Below, one piece after another: positions 40,522 to 50,093 of a DNA stretch of 64,000 bases. The position numbers and the translations under genes are program-made. The stretch is from the NCBI GenBank assembly GCA_033675265.1, contig JAUJYZ010000523.1, positions 161,501-225,500 of the forward strand. Reading direction: 5' to 3'. The DNA comes from Actinostola sp. cb2023 (lineage: Eukaryota; Cnidaria; Anthozoa; Actiniaria; Actinostolidae). The notes beneath the pieces were generated by a model. That model saw only the letters and a list, made by a program, of their open reading frames with translations. It was not told the DNA's origin and ran no database searches. The first letter of the stretch is position 1. Every line of letters begins with the position of its first letter.

Positions 40522-41143
40522 AATGACTGACAGTTGCGTGACGAGGGAGACTATATGTCTGCCAGATGAAGGGCTATACGATCTCGATTTACGAACATTG
40601 ACCTTGCTTGCCTTAAATGCTTTGATGTAGTTTTGAAGTACGATTTTTACGATTCCTTTTCCTTCTGAATTTTTCAAACGTGGAATAAAATAAACATCCA
40701 TCATGAGTTACTGAAAATAACTCGACTGGCTCGACTGTTTGCATGACTTCTGTACATATAGCTTTCTGTCAATAGATGGAGTTATACATGACCGTTGTAC
40801 GGCGTTGGTCGTGAGTTTAATTATAACAAGAGTCCGCGGAGATCTTTATCTATGAGTCAGACACAAGTCTCCCTCGTCATTGAGCGTCTTCTTCTGTAAT
40901 AGATCCCTAAAATCTAAGGACGTTTTGATTTCGATTGTATTTTTGCCGTTCACTGACCTTACCTGTTTTGAGCGTGGAAATTCGGTTTTAAATCAATGGT
41001 TCTAAAATTAGGTCGCGTAATAGATGTATGACTCAGATAAGGATCACTTTACAACTGTCATCTTACTGAAAAGAACACGGATTTTCGAACATTGACCTTG
41101 CTCGATCGCCTTTGTCTCAATTCATTTTTGGATATGAGTTCGA

Positions 41144-41285
41144 GTTCGTGGAAAGGCGTTATAGAACAGCCGATAAAACACGGGCTTTAAACAGGCTCAT
41201 TTCACAGACAAAAGCATACGGCTATTCGTGTGGGCCCATTCTGAAAGATGTCGTTTCATTTATAACAAAAGCAAACGCGCCTTAG
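41144..41285 (+). pseudogene. Conserved peptide fragment in unit 2
   Basis: Frame FVERRYRTADKTRALNRLIS followed by QTKAYGYSCGPILKDVVSFI and TKANAP, then TAG. The same frame and stop are kept in unit 3 with several amino-acid changes. No family recognised; it may be a captured gene end or the remnant of an element protein. Confidence 0.4.
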
Positions 41286-41482
41286 CTTCATCGTGGAATG
41301 ATCAACTACAATCCTGAACTTAATAGCTTGAAGATCTATGATGAGAAATCTTGAAACTCGATAGGATCAAATACATCGCATTCTTCGCATTTTTTCTTCA
41401 GTCCATCACCTGAAAAAATAAAAAAAATAAAAAAAAATAAAGTGTATTTTCTAACTCGGGCTTCCTTCGGAAGGGCCCGAGT

Positions 41483-42836
41483 AACAAGACGCTCAATGAG
41501 CGTACACTCGGGCTTATGAAAAGGATAATGTCAGTTGCGTGAGGAGGGAGATGACAATGACTGACAGTTGCGTGACGAGGGAGACTATGTATATATGTGT
41601 CGGTGAGCGTAGATAAAAATCTCCGAATCGTACTTCCGTAGCATGTACTTGGAACGTTCAGTTGAGGTTCATATTCATGGTCAGAGGGTTCTGATAACGT
41701 CTTTGGTTTCTTCGTTATCGCAGAGGAAAGTTGAACTTCGTATCTTTTAAACATCCAGTTGATTCAGACTACGGTACGATGTGACAAAGCTCGAGCAATC
41801 TGCTGTCTCTGCCTATACATTGAAAGATCTTGTTCGATTTATCTCGAAATCAGAAAGGAATTATCGATTAAAAATCAAAAGCTGCTTCTGTTAGATTTAA
41901 GATGTGACCTCAAGTGACCTCAAATACGTTTAAATACGTACGACAGCGTACTCTTGAAGAGTCGGAGCCGGATCTTTATCTATGAGTCACCGACCGAAAT
42001 AGTCTCCCTCGTCACTGAGCGTCTTCTTCTGTAATAGATCCCTAAAATCTAAGGACGTTTTGATTTCGATTGTATTTTTGCATGCCGTTCACTGACCTGT
42101 TTTGAGCGTGGAAATTCTGTTCTAACAAGGATCACACAACTGTAATCGTACTGAATTTTTCAAACGTGGAATAAAATAAACATCCATCGTGAGTCGACTG
42201 GCTCGATTGTTTGCATGACTTCTGTACATATAGCTTTCTGTCAATAGATGTAGTTACATCGCTGGTCGCGAGTTTAATTATAAACACTCAAGGACATACG
42301 ACTGGACTGTACACGTAGTATTACAATTAGCAACAAACATGGCATAGCGAGGTCATGATAGTTTTTGAGTTCATTTCATTTACTTTTCAGTCTTGACTGG
42401 CTCAATTAGCAACAAACATGACAACATAGCGAGGTCTTGATACTTTTTGAGTTCATTTCATTTGCTTTTCAATTCATTTTTTGATATGTTCGTGGAACGA
42501 CGTCGTACAACAGCCGATAAAACACGGGCTTTAAACACGCTCATTTCACAGACAAAAGCATACGCCGATTCGTGTGGGCCCACTCTGAAAGATGTCGTTT
42601 CATTTATAACAAAAGCAAACGCGCCTTAGCTTCATCGTGGAACGATCAACTACAATCCTGACCTTAATAGCTTCAAGATCTATGATGAGAAATCTTGAAA
42701 CTCGATACGATCAAATACATCGCATTCTTTCTTCATTCTTCGCATTTTCTTCATTCTATGACCAGGAAAAAATAAAAAAAATAAAAAAAAAGAAAGTGTA
42801 TTTTCTAACTCGGGCTTCCTTCGGAAGGGCCCGAGT
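41483..42836 (+). mobile_element. Hairpin-ended tandem unit 3
   Basis: Same start as units 1 and 2 and the same 29 nt 3' hairpin at 42808-42836, after which unique sequence begins (AATTAAGCGGTGG). It is longer than the others because of additional internal repeats around 42290-42480. Confidence 0.6.
42486..42629 (+). pseudogene. Conserved peptide fragment in unit 3
   Basis: Frame FVERRRTTADKTRALNTLIS, QTKAYADSCGPTLKDVVSFI, TKANAP, then TAG; counterpart of 41144-41285. An ATG at 42447 is in frame upstream, giving 60 codons in all. Confidence 0.4.
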
Positions 42837-43095
42837 AATTAAGCGGTGGCAAAATGAAATCTAAAACTCTTTGTTTGGTAATTGTGAACATCATATTGGT
42901 GCTCTGTATCTCGGTCTGTATGTAGAAGCTACATAGGCCGGCGAATTCGCAAATAAATTATGGCTCGGAAAGGACGTTTTTTGAAGGCAATTTCCAATAT
43001 TTACACGCACGAGATCAATAAGTTAGTTCGAATTTGTGATATATTTTCCCGTTGAGGAAACATATGCAGCTTTTCCATCCTCTCTTATATTTTAG
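42837..43095. other. Unannotated spacer
   Basis: No gene, repeat with ends or motif recognised, apart from the pyrimidine-rich TCTCTTATATTTTAG at its right edge, which looks like a splice acceptor. Confidence 0.4.
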
Positions 43096-43225
43096 CTACC
43101 TGATTTACACATTGTCAAAGGAAAAGTATGAATTCAGAAATGATAAACCAGTCACGTACGAGTCTGCTTTATTTAGCGGTCATAGTGAACAAATTGCTGG
43201 ATCAATCGGGCCTCACGTGCATTAG
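43096..43225 (+). CDS. Orphan candidate 3' exon, unrecognised
   Basis: After the acceptor-like TCTCTTATATTTTAG, one frame reads YLIYTLSKEKYEFRNDKPVT then YESALFSGHSEQIAGSIGPH and VH before TAG, 42 codons. The sequence looks protein-like, but I cannot assign a family and see no matching upstream exon. It could be a terminal exon, a retained fragment of a gene carried by a mobile element, or chance. Confidence 0.3.
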
Positions 43226-43628
43226 TAAACAAAGCATTAACAAAAAACGTTGTCCGCGTGATACTGGATCCCAACAGGAGCAAATGTTCAATGATGCAGG
43301 ACATAAGTTTGATATGCGGTTAGTGTATCCTCACTGTAAGGAACTCTATATTTAAGTTTTTTAGGCAATAGTGAAGTTCCAGAAATCTAGGAATTTTGTT
43401 TCTGGCCAGTGAAAAGTTCAAAGACATTACCAGTAGCCAATCACATTTGAGTGTTCTCACGGTATGAAGCAATGTTTCATTTCTCAACTACACCATGCTC
43501 ATGTTAATTAGTGTGATCAAAATATAACGACATGGCTACAGAGTGACTGAGTGACGTACACCCCCAATAGGCCTTTACGGCACGGCTCTTTGCCGTTACA
43601 CTTGTGTCACGCAATTCAGCATCGTTTA

Positions 43629-43682
43629 TAAGAGCTGGTTGTGGGTGGTTTTGGGTGGTTTTGGGTGGTTTTGGATGGTTCC
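43629..43682. repeat. Inverted copy of CCATCCAAAACC minisatellite
   Basis: TGGTTGTGGGTGGTTTTGGG and further GGTGGTTTTGGATGGTT units, reverse complement of the 35537-35673 array. Confidence 0.75.
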
Positions 43683-43985
43683 ATGTTTTAGTCACTACCC
43701 CTCTCGACGCGGGTAATGGTATTCTTGGACTTATTTATATTGCTCTCTAATAAGCAGGAATAAGTTAAGGAACCCCTCTATCCAGCATGCTTTGGATCAT
43801 ATTTTCGTGCCTTCGAGTGAGAGTGTGTGAAGTGGCCAACGTGAACAGTCTGCACCGTTTTGTTTAGTGTTTGATATTCTCGCTCCATGGATGATCTAAT
43901 ATAAACACTTTTCAGCTTTGACAGCAGTCCATCTAATAACTTCCGGTCAAGGCTTCTGGCGGCGCTAAAATCAAGGGGGCGGAAA

Positions 43986-44151
43986 CGCGACATTCAATGG
44001 GATTGTGGCAGGCTTTCATTTCCTCCGCCTCCCCCTTCCCCCTCCCCCCTCCTTTCCTCCTCCCCTCCCCCCTCCTTTCCCTCCTCGCCCCATTCCCCTT
44101 CCCTCTTTCCCGGCCCCTTTCCCCGTTCCCTGAGCCAAGCTACGCAGGCTA
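43986..44151. repeat. Purine-rich block, inverted copy 2
   Basis: Pyrimidine-rich on the plus strand; reverse complement of 29141-29309 including flanks (CGCGACATTCAATGGGATTG and AGCCAAGCTACGCAGGCTA). The low-complexity core matches essentially base for base. Confidence 0.75.
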
Positions 44152-44385
44152 CTGTATTCGCAGGCAACGTAAACATCGGCCTAAAAGTTGAATAACACTT
44201 ACAGAACCTTTCATCTGACCATTTAGAAAGAGTGAATGAAAGCTGTGATAAATAATATTGGTGAATTTTCTGAAACTAAACATCGATGAAACTCGATGCA
44301 GACAATTCAAGCAATCGGTTGAGCACGTACGCCGCTCTCGGCTCGCTCTCGGTAATACGAAGTGATAGGGCGATTTCTTTACTCG

Positions 44386-44464
44386 GGTGGGGATTGGTTC
44401 CGAAGTTTATCTATCGGCGAGATTTCTCTACTTGGGTGGTGATTGGTTCCGAAGTTTATCTATT
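44386..44464. repeat. Two-copy direct repeat
   Basis: GATTGGTTCCGAAGTTTATC occurs twice about 47 bp apart (44393 and 44440), each preceded by GGCGATTTCTTTACT- or GGCGAGATTTCTCTACT-type sequence and GGGTGG. Function unknown. Confidence 0.55.
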
Positions 44465-44897
44465 GTTACTTACTTACTTACTTTCGGAAAACTCAGACGA
44501 TGGCAATAGTGGCTAGCTGCGCAAGCACAGTAGCCACAAAAATGCTGCATATAGAACCCTTGAAATCAAAATAATCAATTTTGCATTTCAATTTTTCTGA
44601 TTTCAATGTTGATACAGCAAAATAAGCTGTAACCTTAAAAGATATCACACCAAAAACGAAATCTACAACAACAGTAAGTTAATTAATCAGTTAAGTTCAA
44701 AAACAAGCTAACAGCGCGCTTTTCAAACCTTGCAAATGAGAGCGGGAATTGTTTAATTTCCAAGCCGAAGGTTTTAGACATTTTCAAAAAACTGTCTTCA
44801 AAGGTTTGGAAATTAGCTGTGAATCTCCAACGAATGTCCAAATAATCATTTCCAAAGCAGTTTGGCTATTTCCAAGGAATTCAGTTCAAAGGTTTGG

Positions 44898-45076
44898 AAT
44901 AGGCCATTACCGAGTTGCTTTTATCTCTGTTTCAAAACGAGTCTACGTGCGAAACCTTTCATATGAAAATCATTCTTCCTTTTTCATGTAAATAAAACTA
45001 ATTTTCATATGAATGGTTTCGCACGCGTAGACTCGTATTGAAACAGAGATAAAAGCAACTCGGAAATGGCCTATTA
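44898..45076. mobile_element. Palindromic MITE
   Basis: AATAGGCCATTACCGAGTTG at the left pairs with CAACTCGGAAATGGCCTATT at the right. The arms match over about 75 bp, through GAGTCTACGTGCGAAACC and GGTTTCGCACGCGTAGACTC. Non-coding. Confidence 0.8.
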
Positions 45077-45246
45077 CTATCAGTGCTTTTTGTAACACTG
45101 AGTTATGTGTGTTTCAGGGTTTTTTACCCTCGTTAAAAATGTTCTCTCTATATACCACAGTAGTTTTAAAATACCTGATCGGTAGTTCAAGTATCTCAGT
45201 ATCTCTAAACCGTTTGTATTGATTGTGTCTCACCTTTTATCATCAG

Positions 45247-45364
45247 ATCTCGACATGTTTGCATCAGATCCGAGCCTGAAGAAGTATACTGTAGCACTGC
45301 GTGCGTGGATCTGCATCAATACAATTGCAAACGCCCATGTTTTGGTTTACGGTTGGTTTCAGTG
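45247..45364 (+). CDS. Orphan candidate internal exon, unrecognised membrane-like peptide
   Basis: Acceptor CTTTTATCATCAG precedes 45247 and donor GTACGT follows 45364. The exon reads DLDMFASDPSLKKYTVALRA then WICINTIANAHVLVYGWFQW, the latter like part of a membrane segment. It begins at codon position 2 and ends at position 2. Good splice sites and protein-like sequence favour a real exon of a plus-strand gene, but no partner exon with compatible phase was found in the window. Confidence 0.4.
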
Positions 45365-45662
45365 GTACGTACCTGCTGTAAAAACGACAAGGAAAACATC
45401 ATAACATATTCAAAATCAAAGCTGCATTAATGCATTTGGGCGGTATGCGAATTAAATGAATCCGGCCGTAGATTTCACTGCACTTTCACTATTAATACAG
45501 AGTCATTGAATATGAAAGTTGTCATTTAATTTTCCAGTCAGATTTTGTGGAACAATTGGGAGAACCTGTGAATCTATATATGAAGTTGTGCCGCGCGCGC
45601 TTCGAGATCTTTTGTTACTCATGCAAAATGTCAAGTTTCTAGCTTGGTCCTCGTTAGTGTTA

Positions 45663-46063
45663 CAGTAAAAACCCGCATATAAGAACCTAGCCGTTGTTCC
45701 AGTTATAGCCTAAAATGGTCAGTTCTTATATATTTGGTGTCTACTTAAGAGAAAAGGATCAACTGGTCCAACAACTAGTTTAATTTAATATGGGTGTGGT
45801 CTCTGAAACTATATAAATCTATAATAAGCAGAGGCAATAATTATTTGTGTAGAGTAGATCAAATTTTAATAGTGAGATTACAAGAGATTTTATATAGTTT
45901 GATTGACAGATAGACTGGTTTTATTTGATTTTTGTATTTATAATAAGAACCTGTTTCAAATTTAGGGTCAACAGGTTCTTATATATTAAATGGGAGGTTA
46001 AATGCCAAAATTATATCCTACACTGGGTATCACTAGGTTCTTCTTATACGCGGGTTTTTACTG
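45663..46063. mobile_element. CAGTAAAAACCCGC MITE (Tc1/mariner-pogo type)
   Basis: Ends CAGTAAAAACCCGCATATAA and TTATACGCGGGTTTTTACTG, flanked by TA on both sides (45661-45662 and 46064-46065). AAGAACCTG / CAGGTTCTTATATA words repeat inside as further inverted pairs. Non-coding, 401 bp. Confidence 0.8.
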
Positions 46064-46178
46064 TATTCTATGAATTCATTCTTTGAATACAGCGGCCCAC
46101 TGTACACGATGCGATTTAGTGAATTATTTGCTCTCTATTACCTAAGTTTGAATGCTTATGGTGTATTCTTTCTTTCAG

Positions 46179-46270
46179 CAATGACGTACAAGCCCGGGGC
46201 GAGGGACTCCGATATAGAAGTATTGGGCCGGGATGCTAGTCCGAAATGTTCGAAATGTACCATCTTATAA
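46179..46270 (+). CDS. Orphan candidate terminal exon ending in a CaaX-like box
   Basis: Acceptor TTCTTTCTTTCAG ends at 46178; the frame MTYKPGARDSDIEVLGRDAS then PKCSKCTIL ends at TAA (46268). The last four residues CTIL fit a prenylation box of the geranylgeranyl type. Frame choice is uncertain because the exon at 45247-45364 would join in a different phase, and the next bases continue into a CCCTAAAAGATACC repeat. Treat as a weak candidate. Confidence 0.3.
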
Positions 46271-47082
46271 ATGGTAGAAGATGATAAAACTGCCCCTATA
46301 CTGAAATACCGGAAATGTTTTTTTAAATAATGGGAGTGGTACGTAGTTTTTTTAACCCCTAAAAGATACCATACATAAATGAAGAAACAGTGTAAACGCA
46401 CAGTTTGCGGGGTTTAGTATTTGATTATTAAAAATACTGTTGACATGTATCCTGTTACCTGAATATTCATGCATATATATTTTTATGTCTTTTTCGACAC
46501 CCGAAAAGATACCAAAGTAAGAGGGAGGTTCAAAATGTAACTTCCATACCTTAAAAGATACCCAATCGCTTATATTAATCTTTGTTGCTCGAGAATCGTC
46601 GAGAAAAGTCTCCATTAGGTTACCGAACCATGCATCATATCATCACCGATGAAGGCTGACACCAATTTCAACAGCAAGAAGCAAGCACCTTCAACAATCA
46701 TATCAATATAATTGTAATGACTGCTGCTGAAATTTTGCAATTTTTAAAGTTATATATAAAGTAATTTGTCCCTTGGTAATAGTTAGTAATGTATTATAAA
46801 GTAATGTGTCCTTGGTAATAGTTAGTAATGTAGTTCGTAAGGTTTCGTCATCACCGGTTCCAAAAGTGCAACCTGTCACTTGTGAAGATGAACTTCGCCC
46901 TATTGCTCTTACATCGTCCTTAATTGTCAAAGACCCTTTTCAAAGATGATATGTCGATGAATGGATGATCCGCGACCTACACCACCGTATCGACCCTAAG
47001 CAGTTCAACAACATACTGTATTCTCGTAAAAACTAGGCCATTCTCAGCTTTCTAACGAAGAACAAGCCTCATGTCCGGCTGT
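46271..47082. other. Repeat-derived spacer before the satellite
   Basis: Contains AACCCCTAAAAGATACC words at 46350-46563, related to the CCCTAAAAGGTAC words in the 8648-10857 element. There is also a two-copy direct repeat around 46760-46833 (CTTGGTAATAGTTAGTAATG). No gene is supported. Confidence 0.45.
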
Positions 47083-49482
47083 GAAAATGGTCCTGACACA
47101 AGCATCAGCGCATGTACAATAGACCTTATGTCACTGTGAAAACGGACCTTATTTCACTGTGAAAACGGACCTTATGTCACTGTGAAAACGGACCTTATGT
47201 CACTGTGAAAACGGACCTTATGTCACTGTGAAAACGGGCCTGACACATGAATCAGCGCATGTACAACAGACCTTATGTCACTGTGAAAACGGACCTTATG
47301 TCACTGTGAAAACGGGCCTGACACAAGCATCAGCGCATGTACAACAGACCTTATGTCACTGTGAAAACGGACCTTATGTCACTGTTAAAACGGGCCTGAC
47401 ACAAGCATCAGCGCATGTACAACAGACCTTATGTCACTGTGAAAACGGACGTTATGTCACTGTGAAAACGTTCCTGACACAAGCATCAGCGCATGTACAA
47501 CAGACCTTATGTCGCTGTGAAAACGGACCTGATGCGCATGTACAACAGACCTTATGTCACTGTGAAAACGCACCTTATGTCACTGTGAAAACGGACCTTA
47601 TGTCATGTCACTGTGAAAACGGGCCTGACACAAGCATAAGCGCATGTACAACAGACCTTATGTCACTGTGAAAACGGACCTTATGTCACTGTGAAAACGG
47701 GCCTGACACAAGCATCAGCGCATGTACAACAGACCTTATGTCACTGTGAAAACGGACCTGATGCGCATGTACAACAGACCTTATGTCACTGTGAAAACGG
47801 ATCTTATGTCACTGTGAATACTGACCTTATATCACTGTGAAAACGGGCCTGACAAAAGCATCAGCGCATGTACAACAGACCTTATGTCACTGTGAAAACG
47901 GACCTGATGCGCATGTACAACAGACCTTATGTCACTGTGAAAACGACCTTATGTCACTGTGAAAACGGACCTTATGTCACTGTGAAAACGGGCCTGACAC
48001 AAGCATCAGCGCATGTACAACAGACCTTATGTCACTGTGAAAACGGGCCTGACACAAGCATCAGCGCATGTACAACAGACCTTATGTCACTGTGAAAACG
48101 GACCTAACACAAGCATCAGCGCATGTACAACAGACCTTATGTCACTGTGAAAACGGACCTTATGTCATGTCACTGTGAAAACGGGCCTGACACAAGCATA
48201 AGCGCATGTACAACAGACCTTATGTCACTGTGAAAACGGACCTTATGTCACTGTGAAAACGGGCCTGACACAAGCATAAGCGCATGTACAACAGACCTTG
48301 TCACTGTGAAACCGACCTTATGTCACTGTGAAAACGGACCTTATGTCACTGTGAAGAAAACGGGCCTGACACAAGCATCAGCGCATGTACAACAGACCTT
48401 ATGTCACTGTGAAAACGGACCTTATGTCACTGTGAAAACGGGCCTGACACAAGCATCAGCGCATGCATGTACAACAGACCTTATGTCACTGTGAAAACGG
48501 GCCTGACACAAGCATCAGCGCATGTACAACAGACCTTATGTCACTGTGAAAACGGGCCTAACACAAGCATCAGCGCATGTACAACAGACCTTATGTCACT
48601 GTGAAAACGGGCCTGACACAAGCATAAGCGCATGTACAACAGACCTTATGTCACTGTGAAAACGGTCCTGACACAAGCATAAGCGCATGTACAACAGACC
48701 TTGTCACTGTGAAATCGGTCCTGACACAAGCATAAGCGCATGTACAACAGACCTTGTCACTGTGAAAACGGTCCTGACACAAGCATAAGCGCATGTACAA
48801 CAGACCTTATGTCACTGTGAAAACGGATGACAAAAGTACTATGTCACTGTGAAAATGGGCCTGACACAAACATGCATAAGCGCATGTACAACAGACCTTA
48901 TGTCACTGTGAAAACGGGCCTGACACAAGCATAAGCGCATGTACAACAGACCATATGTCACTGTGAAAACGGACCTTATGTCACTGTGAAAACGGGCCTG
49001 ACACAAGCATCAGCGCATGTACAACAGACCTTATGTCACTGTGAAAACAGGCCTGACACAAGCATCAGCGCATGTACAACAGACCTTATGTCACTGTGAA
49101 AACGGGCCTGACACAAGCATAAGCGCATGTACAACAGACCTTATGTCACTGTGAAAACGGACCTTATGTCACTGTGAAAACGGGCCTGACACAAGCATAA
49201 GCGCATGTACAACAGACCTTATGTCACTGTGAAAACGGGCCTGACACAAGCATCAGCGCATGTACAACAGACCTTATGTCACTGTGAAAACGGACCTGAT
49301 GTCACTGTGAAAACGGGCCTGACACAAGCATAAGCGCATGTACAACAGACCTTGTCACTGTGAAACCGACCTTATGTCACTGTGAAAACGGACCTTATGT
49401 CACTGTGAAGAAAACGGGCCTGACACAAGCATCAGCGCATGTACAACAGACCTTATGTCACTGTGAAAACGGACCTGATGTC
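47083..49482. repeat. Two-module satellite array, left part
   Basis: Built from module A (23 bp: GGACCTTATGTCACTGTGAA plus AAC) and module B (55 bp: GGGCCTGACACAAGCATCAG, CGCATGTACAACA, then the same GACCTTATGTCACTGTG core). Modules alternate irregularly as A, AA, B, AB. A common variant has TAAGCGC instead of TCAGCGC. The array starts abruptly near 47083 with diverged copies. Short open frames (MYNRPYVTVK, LTQASAHVQQTLCHCEN) are repeat translations, not genes. Confidence 0.95.
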
Positions 49483-50093
49483 TGTGACGAAATAATTACG
49501 CCCCTTGAGACAGCAAAATACTTGAACAGTAATTAAATAAGTAAGTAATCCCAAGAGGGACATTAAGCATTTAGTACATTGTATCAAAACAAAAGAGTTA
49601 CATCACAAGCTATGATATATAAAGAAAGGACGCGGTCATAGGGTGTGTCAAATCAGTAGAGTTCAGTTGGAGTGTGTACGGGAAGATAGAAAAACCTAAG
49701 AAACCTCTTCAGCATCTTGATACAGAGATACGGGTAAATTCCGAAGGTTTAAAGAAGAAGAACGTTACTTGTAGTGGAGCTGGATCAGTTGGAAAGAGCA
49801 GTTGGACAGTTGGAAAGGACAAGAAAGACGAAGGACAAGAAAGACGAAGGACAACTGAGAAAGATCGACGCAACACTGAACATCGAACACTGAACACTGT
49901 ACTTGGACTTTTGTTAAGTATTTCAGTTAAGTAGTATTCTGTAGAGTTACATTTATATCACTATTAGTTTTCCATGGTATCGTTAGTTCCTTTTAGAGAG
50001 TAATAAATGCTGTCAGTTGTATGGTTTGTATTTGTAATTAGTCTCGGGAGGAAGGGAGGGCACTCGAAGGGAACGGGCGGTGAAAGCGTCACA
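49483..50093 (+). mobile_element. Solo LTR inside the satellite
   Basis: 611 bp segment that starts TGTGACGAAATAATTACGCC and ends GGTGAAAGCGTCACA, with TGTGACG / CGTCACA inverted ends as in Ty3/gypsy-type LTRs. It is flanked by ATGTC at 49478-49482 and 50094-50098; the satellite unit ATGTCACTGTG is the empty site, so the 5 bp target duplication is well supported. Inside are a TATATAAAGAAAGGAC promoter-like box at about 49616 and an AATAAA at about 50002. No internal coding region remains, so it is a solo LTR. The 86-codon frame at 49674-49934 lies within the LTR and is not called. Confidence 0.85.

Larger units (their letters stand above)
40215..41482 (+). mobile_element. Hairpin-ended tandem unit 2
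   Basis: Same start (AACAAGACGCTCAATGAGCG) and 3' hairpin (41454-41482) as unit 1. It carries an inserted MITE at 40291-40521. Near its 3' part it keeps a short open frame (about 41144-41285) that is conserved in unit 3. Confidence 0.6.

Noticed and set aside
49674..49934. 86-codon frame
   Set aside because: Entirely inside the solo LTR; low-complexity Lys/Arg/Glu sequence.
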